Origin: JAJQBJ01 sp964387095
Lineage (GTDB): Bacteria; Bacillota; Clostridia; Oscillospirales; Oscillospiraceae
Length of the DNA stretch: 32,256 nucleotides
Assembly: GCA_964387095.1 (NCBI GenBank)
Contig: CAYLVH010000011.1
Span: forward strand, 1 to 32,256
Direction: 5' to 3'
The position numbers and the translations under genes are program-made. This document shows, piece by piece, positions 22,489 through 30,365 of this stretch (positions are counted from its first letter, which is position 1; each line of letters starts with the position of its first letter). The notes beneath the pieces are model-generated. The model had not been told where the DNA came from. It saw only the letters and a list, made by a program, of their open reading frames with translations, and did not search any database.

Positions 22489-22529
22489 TACCTCTGAATC
22501 AAAAGAATAGAAATCGAGGTATTTAAATA

Positions 22530-23840
22530 GTGTCCAACAATATAAATCAGGAGTTGATTGAGTTCATCTCCCAATCCCCTACATGCTTTCACGCTTCCGA
22601 TAATTTTTGTCAGATGTTCCGTGACGCCGACCTGACCGAGCTGTCCGAAGGGGAAGTCTGGAGCCTGGTACCTGGTCGCGGCTATTTTGTCCGCCGGGAT
22701 CTGGATTCCCTCATTGCATTCCGCGTCCCCACGGGCCAAGTCCGCAGCTTCCACTGCTCTGCCGCCCACATTGACTCCCCCACCTTCCGCCTGAAGGGCC
22801 GGACGGACCTTTGCTCCGAGGGCTACACCCGCCTGAACGTGGAGAAGTACGGCGGGACCATCCCCGTCACCTGGTATGACCGTCCCCTCTCCGTGGCTGG
22901 CCGGGTGGTGGTGGAGAAGGAGGGCAAGCTGGTCAGCCGCCTGGTCAATGTGGACCGCAATTTGCTGCTGATCCCTCACCTGGCCATCCACATGAACCGC
23001 GCCGCAGCTACCAGCGAAACCATTTCCATCCAAAATGACATGATCCCCTTGTACGGGGATGAGACCGCCCGGGGCACCTTCCTGGACACGGTGGCGGAAT
23101 CCATCGGCTTAAAGGGCGCGGACATCCTGGCCTACGACCTGTTCCTGTACAACCGCACCCCCGGCACCGTCTGGGGCGCCCACAACGAGTATTTATCCGC
23201 CCCCAGGCTGGACGACTTGCAGTGCGCCTACGGCATCGCCAAGGGGTTCCTGGCCGGCCACAACGAAAACACCGTCTCCCTGGTCACCCTCTTTGACAAC
23301 GAGGAGGTGGGCTCCACCACCAAGAACGGCGCCCATTCCGACTTCCTGAACACCACCATGCGCCGGATCAGCGATTGCTTGGGCCTGGGTTTCCAGGAGT
23401 ACCGTTCCGTCCTGGCCTCCAGCTTCATGGTTTCCGCGGACAACGCCCACGCAAAGCATCCCAACCATCCTGAAAAGGCGGACCCCACCACCTATCCCCT
23501 GATGAATCAGGGGCTGGTCATCAAGTTCCACGGCGGCCAGAAATACGCCACAGACTCCACCTCCGCCGCCATCTTCCGGGTCATCTGCAAGCGGGCCGGA
23601 ATCCCCTGCCAGCTGTTCAACAACCACTCTGACATGGCGAGCGGCGGCACGCTGGGCAATATCTGCACCAGCCAGGTCTCCATCAACACCATTGACGTGG
23701 GCCTCGCCCAGCTGGCTATGCACTCCTGCTATGAAACCGCCGGATCAAAGGACCTTGACTACATGATCTCCGCCATGACAGAATATTACAATTCCCGGGT
23801 GGAACTGACCTCCTCCGGCACGTATCAAGTCAACCGCTGA
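22530..23840 (+). CDS. apeB: M18 family aminopeptidase
   Basis: This 436-residue zinc metallopeptidase is close to the family's usual 430-470. The M18 metal-binding motifs are visible: SAAHIDSPTFRLK near 70-82, the DDLQCAYG segment near 229, LFDNEEVGS near 253-261 (catalytic Glu pair) and the C-terminal VSADNAHAKHPNHPEK near 301-316. Such cytosolic enzymes release N-terminal acidic or hydrophobic residues from peptides, usually as dodecamers. The start is GTG 22530 with GAGGT 9 bases upstream. The small lipoprotein gene begins 41 bases downstream and is probably co-transcribed. Confidence 0.95.
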   Translation: MSNNINQELIEFISQSPTCFHASDNFCQMFRDADLTELSEGEVWSLVPGRGYFVRRDLDSLIAFRVPTGQVRSFHCSAAHIDSPTFRLKGRTDLCSEGYTRLNVEKYGGTIPVTWYDRPLSVAGRVVVEKEGKLVSRLVNVDRNLLLIPHLAIHMNRAAATSETISIQNDMIPLYGDETARGTFLDTVAESIGLKGADILAYDLFLYNRTPGTVWGAHNEYLSAPRLDDLQCAYGIAKGFLAGHNENTVSLVTLFDNEEVGSTTKNGAHSDFLNTTMRRISDCLGLGFQEYRSVLASSFMVSADNAHAKHPNHPEKADPTTYPLMNQGLVIKFHGGQKYATDSTSAAIFRVICKRAGIPCQLFNNHSDMASGGTLGNICTSQVSINTIDVGLAQLAMHSCYETAGSKDLDYMISAMTEYYNSRVELTSSGTYQVNR

Positions 23841-23881
23841 GGGGACCTTCCAGACATTCTCAATCACAGGGGGGGAACAGC

Positions 23882-24319
23882 ATGAACCGTATTTACGCTC
23901 TCATCATCAGCCTTTGCCTCTGCCTCCCGCTGCTGTGCGGCTGCGGCGGAGAGAAAACCGCCATCTCCTCCTCCGTAAACGAAACAGGCTCCATCGATCT
24001 CAGCGTTGGCAGCGAAGGGGAGGTGGTCACGGAATCTTCCGATTACTCCTCCATCCTCTGTGGCACACTCTGGTACTGCGAGAGCGGCGACGCTGCCTGG
24101 ACCTTTGTTTCCGATGGGACCTACACCAAGGAGATGGTCAACACCTCCTACTCCGGCACCTGGACGCTGACGGAAACCGGCGATGTGATCACGCTGCGCA
24201 TGACCGATGACTCCGACGGCACCACCAAAGAGTATCAGCTCACCTTCCATGACAACAACACGGTGGATTTGCTGGCCACCGATGGCAAAACCTATTGTCT
24301 ACTGCCCTTCGGGACCTAA
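23882..24319 (+). CDS. Small lipoprotein of unknown function
   Basis: This 145-residue protein has a hydrophobic, Cys/Leu-rich signal (IYALIISLCLCLPLLCGC) with lipobox LCGC, lipid Cys at residue 21. A Ser/Glu-rich tether of about 35 residues is followed by a compact beta-rich domain with LCGTLWYCESGDAAWTF, SYSGTWTLTETGDVITL and DGKTYCLLPF, the pattern of lipocalin-like small extracellular domains. Two Cys in the domain might form a disulfide. AGGGGGGGAA precedes the ATG. Its last 21 bases overlap the end of the convergent eutQ gene, so no terminator lies between them. No family function was recognised. Confidence 0.8.
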   Translation: MNRIYALIISLCLCLPLLCGCGGEKTAISSSVNETGSIDLSVGSEGEVVTESSDYSSILCGTLWYCESGDAAWTFVSDGTYTKEMVNTSYSGTWTLTETGDVITLRMTDDSDGTTKEYQLTFHDNNTVDLLATDGKTYCLLPFGT

Positions 24320-24727
24320 AGCCTGCCAGTTCGCCGGGTAGACAAAATAGAGGAACCTACAAAGCCCATTGGCGGCAAATTCAATTTTGCTGTCCTTGGG
24401 AATATAGATCAGCTCACCTGGGCCGGCGGATGTGGTGTGACCTTGCTCCACCACATCCAGCCGGCCTTCAATGATATAATCCATTTCATCATAGGTCAGA
24501 TGCCAGGGAAACCGGCTGTCTGTCATCTCCATGATCCCCGCGCCCAGGCGGGGACTCTCTGAAATCGAAAACAAATCCCGTGTATACACCCGGTCCCCGC
24601 TCTTCCCCGTGTCCAGCCGATGCTCCTCGGACACTGATAGGGTGGGCACCGGGATTTTTTTGACCCCGCCGTTGAGCAGCTCCTGCACCACCTGCCGGAC
24701 CAGCCGTTCCAGATTCGCTGTTTCCAT
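24299..24727 (-). CDS. eutQ: Ethanolamine utilisation protein EutQ (cupin)
   Basis: This 142-residue protein is the EutQ type: a cupin barrel with PWHLTYDEMDYIIEGRLDV, and SAGPGELIYIPKDSKIEF, and the C-terminal FLYFVYPANWQ. EutQ is linked to microcompartment core function and reported acetate kinase activity in Salmonella. The N-terminus ANLERLVRQVVQELLNG is an amphipathic helix like encapsulation peptides. It is shorter than the 229-residue Salmonella protein but normal for Firmicutes. It is the last gene of the eut operon, 21 bases after eutH. Its 3' end overlaps the convergent lipoprotein gene by 21 bases. Confidence 0.9.
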   Translation of the reverse strand: METANLERLVRQVVQELLNGGVKKIPVPTLSVSEEHRLDTGKSGDRVYTRDLFSISESPRLGAGIMEMTDSRFPWHLTYDEMDYIIEGRLDVVEQGHTTSAGPGELIYIPKDSKIEFAANGLCRFLYFVYPANWQALGPEGQ

Positions 24728-24748
24728 TTTTTGTCCTCCTCTTTATGC

Positions 24749-25818
24749 CTACTTCCGGGTCATCCACATGGCCACCAGCACCGCTGTCACGCCGCCAGTC
24801 AGCTTGCCCAGAATCATTGGCAGAATCATATCCGCGTCAAAGCCCGCGGTGAAACCCAGGTGATCCCCAAAGACAAAGGCCGCCGAAACCGCAAAGGCCA
24901 CGTTGATGACCTTTCCCCTGTTATCCATTTCATGGAACAGGTTAAACATGGGAATGTTGTTTGCCAGCGTAGCCACCATGCCCGCTGCCGCCCGCTCGTT
25001 GATGCCAAGGAGCTTGCCCAGCTTCATCAGCGGCTTCTGGAACACCTTGGTGATGACATAGACCAGGGGGAAAGCTCCCGCCAGCACAATGGCAATCTCC
25101 CCCACGATCTCAAAGCCCTCGTGAATCCCCGTCATGCCGGGGATCACCGTAAAACCGGTCAGCTCCTGGATAATGGCCGCAGCCAGGCCGATGGTGATGA
25201 CAATCACCACGCCCTTGCCAAAGACCCGGAAGCCTTTCACCATGCCCTTGGGGATCAGCCACAGGCCGATGGCGATCAGGATGGCGATGAGCACAAAGGG
25301 GATCAGGTTCCGCAGGACAAAAATCAGCCCGAACCCGGCCACCAGGCCCCCACCAGGCTGCCGATGTGCACGGTGATGATCCCCGCCAGCACCCCCGTGG
25401 CCAGGAAGGGCTGATCCTCCGGCTTCAGGATCCCCAGGGCCACCGGGATGGTGAACACAATGGTGGGGCCCAGCATGGAGCCCACGATCAGGCCGCCGAA
25501 CTGCCCCGCCTCCTTGGTCAGGGCCAGCGCCTTAGCCAGCGGTACGCCGCCCATGTCATTGGCCAGGATGGTTCCGGCAAACATGGCCGGGTCCGCTCCC
25601 AGGAAGGTATAAACCGGCACAACCACAGGCCGGAGCAGATTCGCCAGCACCGGCGCCAGGCAGATGATGCCCACCATGGCCAGGGCCAGGGAACCCATGG
25701 CGAGAATGCCCTCCTCAAACTGCTGGGACAGGCCGAATTTTCCACCGATGATGCGGTCAATGGCTCCCAAGGCCATGAAGATCACCATCAGATAAACGAT
25801 CACCTCATTGATCGACAT
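24749..25818 (-). pseudogene. eutH: Ethanolamine permease-type protein EutH, frameshifted
   Basis: Two overlapping frames encode one EutH. The first (start ATG 25818, AAGGAGGACA upstream, natural stop at 25324) carries residues 1 to about 152, SINEVIVYLMVIFMALGAID through VLAGIITVHIGSLVG. The second (25342 to 24749) continues with LVAGFGLIFVLRNLIP to the normal C-terminus MWMTRK. They join at a run of five C (plus strand 25347-25351; G on the coding strand). Adding one G restores LVGGLVAGFG and a 356-residue, about 10-helix membrane protein, normal for EutH. Possible causes are a sequencing error in a homopolymer, a true mutation or a reversible slip. EutH imports ethanolamine, chiefly at low pH. 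Confidence 0.85.
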
Positions 25819-26071
25819 TTGTGTCCTCCTTCCAGCTCTCCACAGCATCTATAATGCCGATAATCCGGGCGTCCAAGGGTTGCTTTTCCCCCAGCCGCGC
25901 GGCGCTGCCCTGGGCGATGAGCACCCGCTCCCCCGGCCCGGCGCCCACGGAGTCGGCGGCGGCAAACACCTCGCCGCCCCCCTCCGGCTCCACCAGCAGG
26001 AAGGGAATCCCGGCCAGCTCCGGCACCTTCTTTGTGGCCCATAGGGCGCCAACTACCCGTCCGATTTTCAT
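25805..26071 (-). CDS. eutN: Microcompartment vertex protein EutN/CcmL family
   Basis: This 88-residue protein is a bacterial microcompartment vertex (BMV, pentamer) protein. MKIGRVVGALWATKKVPEL at the start and LIAQGSAAR, DARIIGIIDAVE near the end are the family landmarks. Pentamers cap the vertices of the icosahedral shell. ATG 26071 overlaps the stop of the upstream gene (ATGA), and its own 3' end overlaps the eutH start by 14 bases. It is the only vertex gene in the window. Confidence 0.93.
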   Translation of the reverse strand: MKIGRVVGALWATKKVPELAGIPFLLVEPEGGGEVFAAADSVGAGPGERVLIAQGSAARLGEKQPLDARIIGIIDAVESWKEDTNVDQ

Positions 26072-26511
26072 AGACTCCCTCCCTGCTCCTTCCAGAAGTC
26101 CGCTGCGGAGGGGGTCACTATGGCCCCGGGCGGAATCGGCTCCCCCCGAGCCGCAAGCTCCTTCGCCCGCCCTAGGGTGATCAGCGGACGGCTTTTCGGC
26201 TTCCTCTCCGGCCTGTCCTCCAGGATCTCCACGCCCAGGCGCCTGAGCTGGGCCTCGCCCCTCTGAAGCAGCTGCCGCAAGCCAGGCTTCACGCCTCCAG
26301 GGAGGCATCGGCTCTCCATCCCCCCGCCCCGGACCGCCACCCGCCGCCCCTGTAACAGGGCGCCCAGGATGGTCTTTGCCTCCGGGCAAATGGCCAGGCC
26401 ATAGCCCACCTCCAGCATCCCCTCCATGGAAAGGGACTCCAGCACCAGGTCGCCGTTTACCCGCTCCATGACCCGCTTCACCGCTGCTTGGATCAGCTCC
26501 TCCTGGGTCAC
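26068..26511 (-). CDS. Conserved eut-operon protein of unknown function
   Basis: This 147-residue protein lies between pduL and eutN, where Firmicute eut operons usually carry an uncharacterised protein (I associate it with the TIGR02536 family from memory; weak). It has an N-terminal amphipathic helix TQEELIQAAVKRVMERVN resembling an encapsulation peptide, a Gly-rich middle (RRVAVRGGGMESRCLPGG) and a C-terminal part PLITLGRAKELAARGEPIP. No catalytic motif was recognised. GTG 26511 was chosen over GTG 26526 because it overlaps the pduL stop codon as GTGA, the pattern used throughout this operon, and puts the helix at the N-terminus. Confidence 0.75.
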   Translation of the reverse strand: MTQEELIQAAVKRVMERVNGDLVLESLSMEGMLEVGYGLAICPEAKTILGALLQGRRVAVRGGGMESRCLPGGVKPGLRQLLQRGEAQLRRLGVEILEDRPERKPKSRPLITLGRAKELAARGEPIPPGAIVTPSAADFWKEQGGSL

Positions 26512-27119
26512 GACAGCACCACGCACCGATCTCCCTTGCGGAAGCCGCAGGCGTTGGCCTCATCATAGTCGATATGCACCGCCGGTGCGCTCTCCCGGCT
26601 GACCCGCACGACCACGTCCTCAAAAATTGTGGGGCGGGCAGTCAGGCACTTCAGCCTCACCACCTGCCCATCCCGCAGCCCCTGCCGCTCCGCTGCCTCA
26701 GGGATCAGATGGATATGCCGCCGGGCCACAATCAGGCCGTGGTCCAGGCGGACCTCCCGCTCGCCGTTTCGGATGGTGATCCCATGGGTTCCGCTTAAAA
26801 TCCCGCTCTGGCGCACCGGCGGCTTGACGCCCAGGCTGTTCGCGTCGGTCAGGGAAATCTCCACCTGGCTCTCCTTCCGCTCTGGGCCCAGCACCACCAC
26901 GTTGGAGATGCTGCCCTTTGGCCCCACCAACGTCACCCGCTCCTGGCAGGCAAACTGCCCCGGCTGGGACAGGGGCCGCACCCTTGTCAGCTGATAGCCC
27001 GGGCCGAACAGCGCCTCCACGTCCTGGCGGCATAGGTGTACATGGCGGCCAGAGGCCTCTATTTCCAGACCAATCCGGTCCACCACCGCCTCTGTCAACC
27101 GCTCCATCATTGTTTCCAT
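26508..27119 (-). CDS. pduL: Phosphate propanoyltransferase/phosphotransacetylase PduL
   Basis: This 203-residue protein is the microcompartment phosphotransacylase PduL. It shows the paired beta-barrel motifs with zinc-binding His: SGRHVHLCRQDVEALFG near residues 22-38 and ARRHIHLIPEAAE near 132-144, plus LGPERKESQVEISLTDA and GILSGTHGITIRNG. It converts acetyl-CoA and phosphate to acetyl phosphate, recycling CoA inside the shell, and takes the place of EutD. A short N-terminal helix (METMMERLTEAVVDRIG) could target it to the shell. ATG 27119 follows GGAGGAACGG; it overlaps the eutT end by 13 bases. Confidence 0.94.
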   Translation of the reverse strand: METMMERLTEAVVDRIGLEIEASGRHVHLCRQDVEALFGPGYQLTRVRPLSQPGQFACQERVTLVGPKGSISNVVVLGPERKESQVEISLTDANSLGVKPPVRQSGILSGTHGITIRNGEREVRLDHGLIVARRHIHLIPEAAERQGLRDGQVVRLKCLTARPTIFEDVVVRVSRESAPAVHIDYDEANACGFRKGDRCVVLS

Positions 27120-27820
27120 GCCGTTCCTCCATATTTTCCCGCCTTCAGGCGGATCATCTGAATCCAAAGCAGACTGGACAGCCGGTTCAGCCCTTGAATG
27201 ATGTCCTGCCGGCTGTGGGACGCCATAGGTGGCCAGGCCTCGCAGGCGGCCAACTCCGTCTGGCGCACCGTGGTGCGCACCTGGTTCAACCAGAGCATGA
27301 CTGCTCCGTCCTGATAAGTGGGCAGGAAATGCCCCTGGCCGTAATATTTCTCCGGGTGGTGGGAGTGCTCCCGCAGCTCCGCCGCCGTCAGGCCGCAGAG
27401 GGTCACCTCTCTCACCGCCTCATCCAGCACATCATAGCGGATGCACTGCCGCACGAATTGCAGGACTTCCCCCAGCTCCCCGGTCAGCTCCTCATAGCCC
27501 CCCTGGTGGGCGGCCAGCTGGGCCTGAAGGATTTCCCCCTCCAGCTGATCGATCATCCCTCGGAACCGGATGCGGGGATGGGTCTTCTCCACCAGGACAT
27601 GGCTGTTCAGGTGGGTCATGTGCTCCGGCTTTTCCTTGAACCGCTCCCCCTGCTCCGTCCGATAGCTGGAGGCGGTCTTTGCCCGGGTCACCTGAACCCG
27701 GTGCTCCGTCAGATAGGCCCTGGCCGAGGGGGACAGCACCTCCCCCGGCTCCAACACCACCGGACCCCGGGTGCCGCCGTCAGAGCGCACCCGGGCCTCC
27801 GCCTCCGTAATCAGCGCCAT
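27107..27820 (-). CDS. eutT: Cobalamin adenosyltransferase EutT
   Basis: This 237-residue protein matches Firmicute EutT, which makes adenosylcobalamin for ethanolamine ammonia-lyase. It has the N-terminal LITEAEAR and LSPSARAYLTEH pair, then KPEHMTHLNSHVLVEKTHPR (68-87) and IRFRGMIDQLEGEILQAQ, and a helical C-terminal half. The HX11CCXXC metal motif known from Salmonella EutT is not present; Firmicute members often lack it. It starts directly after the EutM stop codon (TAAATG). Its presence shows the lyase is cobalamin-dependent and serviced within the operon. Confidence 0.9.
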   Translation of the reverse strand: MALITEAEARVRSDGGTRGPVVLEPGEVLSPSARAYLTEHRVQVTRAKTASSYRTEQGERFKEKPEHMTHLNSHVLVEKTHPRIRFRGMIDQLEGEILQAQLAAHQGGYEELTGELGEVLQFVRQCIRYDVLDEAVREVTLCGLTAAELREHSHHPEKYYGQGHFLPTYQDGAVMLWLNQVRTTVRQTELAACEAWPPMASHSRQDIIQGLNRLSSLLWIQMIRLKAGKYGGTAWKQ

Positions 27821-28114
27821 TTATTCCCCTTCCCGGGACCCATGGGGCAGGATGGTCTCCACCTCCGCATGGGGCCGGGGAATCACATGGACGGCAATCA
27901 GCTCTCCCACCTTCTCGCAGGCCGCCGCGCCCGCATCCGTGGCCGCCTTCACCGCCGCCACGTCGCCCCGGACCATGACGGTGACCAGGCCGCTGCCGAT
28001 CTGCTCCCTGCCGACCAGCTGCACGTTGGCCGCCTTTACCATGGCGTCCGCCGCTTCGATGGCTCCCACCAGTCCTTTGGTCTCTACCATTCCTAACGCA
28101 TTCGTATTAGGCAT
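27821..28114 (-). CDS. eutM: Microcompartment hexamer shell protein EutM/PduA-like
   Basis: This 97-residue BMC-domain protein begins TNALGMVETKGLVGAIEAAD, the standard EutM/PduA start, and continues through LVGREQIGSGLVTVMVRGDVAAV and VIPRPHAEVETILP. It forms flat hexamers with a central pore for small polar substrates. ATG 28114 is supported by AAAGGAG 8 bases upstream. The same frame stays open upstream for another 59 codons to a TTG at 28291, an unusual Pro/Glu/Arg-rich extension described separately. The eutT gene starts immediately after its stop. Confidence 0.95.
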   Translation of the reverse strand: MPNTNALGMVETKGLVGAIEAADAMVKAANVQLVGREQIGSGLVTVMVRGDVAAVKAATDAGAAACEKVGELIAVHVIPRPHAEVETILPHGSREGE

Positions 28115-28291
28115 TTTTGTTACTCCTTTCTCCCGCCGTGTACTGCTCTCCGTCCGGGCCTCCGCCCGTTTTACTGGCTTCTGCTTTGGCCGCTCCTCCA
28201 CCAGCCGGGGCTCCAGCTCCCCGGTCTCCTCTTCAGGCATGGGCAAAACCGGCGCCGCCAAAACCGTCGTCCTGCTTTTTCGCTCCTCCAA
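28115..28291 (-). other. In-frame open extension upstream of EutM (possible N-terminal extension or unknown spacer)
   Basis: The 177 bases between the eutE stop and the EutM ATG are stop-free in the EutM frame from TTG 28291. The predicted 59 residues are Pro/Glu/Lys/Arg-rich and disordered-looking (PMPEEETGELEPRLVEERPK and onward). There is no good ribosome site before TTG 28291, while the internal ATG has a strong one. It is either an untranslated spacer or a second start giving an extended shell protein. All other eut gene junctions here overlap or nearly touch, which makes this gap odd. Confidence 0.4.
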
Positions 28292-28292
28292 T

Positions 28293-29738
28293 TCAGCTCA
28301 ACCTCCGCATGATCTGTTCCACCAACTGCTCCACCAGAAGCTCACTGGCGTTCCCAGATCGGCATTCTGTCTGTGGGGTCTGAACCTCCCGCACGCCCCA
28401 GGCCACCCGCCGGATCTCCGACAGGTGCTGCGGCCCAATGTTATCCGAGGAGGAGGAGCCGCCCGCCGCGCCGCAGCCCAGGGTCAGAGCCGGGAACAGA
28501 TTGGTAGTGTCTCCAATTCCCCCCAGGGCGCCGGGGGTATTCACCAGCACCCGGGAGGCGGGAACCGCTGTGGCAAAGCGCATAACCGCCTCGCGATCGG
28601 TTCCGTGAATCATAAAGGTATGGCCCGCCCCCTCATGGCGCAGGATTTCCACGCAGCGTTGCCGGCAGACCTCCTCATTCTTCTCCACATAGAAGGCCAA
28701 AATGGGGGCCAACTTCTCGCTGGAGAAGGGATATTTATCCCCCACCTTGTCCTCCCGCACCAGGAGCACCCGTGCCCCCTTAGGCGGGTTGCCCAACCCC
28801 GCCAGCTCAGCAAGGGCCTGGGCGGACTTCCCCACAATGGCGGGGTTCATGGTGCCGTTGGGGCGGAGAATATAGCGGGACAGCTTTTCCTTCTCCCCCT
28901 GGTCCAGCAGCCAGCCTCCCTGGCGGCGCAGTTCCTCCACCACAGCTGCCTCCATGTCCTTTGACACCACGATGGACTGCTCAGAGGCGCAGATGGTGCC
29001 GTTATCAAAGGTTTTCGAGGCAAAAATCCGTCCAACCGCCTCCCTGATATTGCAGGAGGGGTGCAGGTAAGCCGGCCCGTTGCCCGCCCCCACGCCGATG
29101 GCGGGGTGCCCCGTGGAGTAGGCCATCCGCACCATGGCCGCGCCTCCGGTGGCCAGGGTCAGCTTCAAATCCCGGTGCTTCAAAAGGGCCTGGGTCGCCT
29201 CCATGGTTGGCTGCTCCAGGCACTGGATGGCGTCCTTGGGGCCGCCTACCCCCTCCACGGCCAGAGACACCACCCGGGTGGCCTCTAAAATGCACTTGGT
29301 CGCGCTGGGATGGGGGGAGAAGATAATGGCGTTTCCCGCTTTTACGGCGATCATGGCCTTATAGATTACCGTAGATGTGGGGTTGGTGGAGGGCACCAGC
29401 CCCGCGATGACCCCCAACGGCACGCCAATCTCAATTACCCGCTCCTCCGGGTCCTCCCGGAGCAGGCCGATATACCGCTTGTCCTTGATGGCCTCATAGA
29501 CCCGGTTGGCGGCAAACAGGTTCTTCTTCTCCTTGTCCTCCGCCTTGCCGAAGCCGGTCTCCTCCTGGGCCATCTTTCCCAGGCGGGCCGCGTTGGCGGC
29601 GGCAGCCTGGTGTATCGCTTCGCAGAGCTTATCCAATTGCTCCTGGCTCATGGAGGCCAGCTGGGACGCGGCCTGCTTCGCCCAGCTCATCCGATCCCTT
29701 ACCTCCTGAACAGAGGCCAAATCCCGGTCCAAATTCAT
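28293..29738 (-). CDS. eutE: Acetaldehyde dehydrogenase (CoA-acylating) EutE
   Basis: This 481-residue aldehyde dehydrogenase converts acetaldehyde, NAD and CoA to acetyl-CoA inside the microcompartment. The catalytic Cys250 lies in DNGTICASEQSI; the NAD-binding GLVPSTNPTSTVIYKA (113-128) and TGGAAMVRMAYSTGHPAIGVG are typical of the acylating subfamily. The N-terminus starts straight into the catalytic fold and lacks the encapsulation helix of enterobacterial EutE. Instead, the last 16 residues, ELLVEQLVEQIMRRLS, after a Ser/Gly/Asn linker, form an amphipathic helix of that type. GGAGG stands 8 bases before ATG 29738, 3 bases after the eutL stop. Confidence 0.95.
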   Translation of the reverse strand: MNLDRDLASVQEVRDRMSWAKQAASQLASMSQEQLDKLCEAIHQAAAANAARLGKMAQEETGFGKAEDKEKKNLFAANRVYEAIKDKRYIGLLREDPEERVIEIGVPLGVIAGLVPSTNPTSTVIYKAMIAVKAGNAIIFSPHPSATKCILEATRVVSLAVEGVGGPKDAIQCLEQPTMEATQALLKHRDLKLTLATGGAAMVRMAYSTGHPAIGVGAGNGPAYLHPSCNIREAVGRIFASKTFDNGTICASEQSIVVSKDMEAAVVEELRRQGGWLLDQGEKEKLSRYILRPNGTMNPAIVGKSAQALAELAGLGNPPKGARVLLVREDKVGDKYPFSSEKLAPILAFYVEKNEEVCRQRCVEILRHEGAGHTFMIHGTDREAVMRFATAVPASRVLVNTPGALGGIGDTTNLFPALTLGCGAAGGSSSSDNIGPQHLSEIRRVAWGVREVQTPQTECRSGNASELLVEQLVEQIMRRLS

Positions 29739-29741
29739 CGA

Positions 29742-30365
29742 TCACACCTCCCTGGGTTTTCCGGCGGCGTCAATGACTGCCTGCGCAAAGGCCCGGCAGG
29801 CCGCCTGGCAGGCGGACTGGGTTCCTGTCAGCAACCCGCCGCCGTAATTTGTCTCGCTGGGCGGGTCAAACCAGCTCTTCATCGTCACATCCGCCGCCTT
29901 CATGGCCGCGTCCAACCCCAACACCGACTCCATGGGCGGCGCCACCCCCGCCTGGGCGGACAGGTAGCTGCCCGTGCTGCTGACAGTATGGGCAAAGTAG
30001 GCGATATCTCCGGCCTCATTGGCAGAGTGGAAGCCCACGCCGCTCTGTAAGAAATCCACCGCAGCCGTCAGGCCCGCCGTCACCTCCGACGGGGTCCGGG
30101 CCGCCAGGATGCCGATGACCTCCCCGGCCAGCTTGGTGGTGGCATTGGCCGCCCCTGCGTAGAGGCTCTTCCCGTAGATCACCTCCACCCTGGCCGCCTT
30201 GGTGGCCTCGTCCAGGGCGCAGTAGGTGGCGTCATCGCAGTCCGTGGTCAGGATGCCGATGCTTCTCCGCCCCTCCCGGAGCTTCAACTGCTGAGCCAAA
30301 TCCTCGCTGACATTGGCAATGCTCTTGGCGCTTAGCACCTGTACCGGAATGAGATCTCCTATCAT
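29742..30365 (-). CDS. eutL: Microcompartment shell protein EutL (tandem BMC domains)
   Basis: This 207-residue protein has two circularly permuted BMC domains, as EutL should: MIGDLIPVQVLSAKSIANVS at the start, then GILTTDCDDATYCALDEATK and KLAGEVIGILAARTPSEV. EutL trimers form pseudo-hexameric tiles with a gated pore and bind ethanolamine. Length is typical (about 217). It overlaps eutC by 4 bases (ATGA) and precedes eutE by 3 bases. Confidence 0.94.
   Translation of the reverse strand: MIGDLIPVQVLSAKSIANVSEDLAQQLKLREGRRSIGILTTDCDDATYCALDEATKAARVEVIYGKSLYAGAANATTKLAGEVIGILAARTPSEVTAGLTAAVDFLQSGVGFHSANEAGDIAYFAHTVSSTGSYLSAQAGVAPPMESVLGLDAAMKAADVTMKSWFDPPSETNYGGGLLTGTQSACQAACRAFAQAVIDAAGKPREV

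Noticed and set aside
25324..25352. Programmed frameshifting in eutH
   Set aside because: The run is only five bases and no canonical slippery heptamer or stimulatory element was seen; a mutation or sequencing error is simpler.
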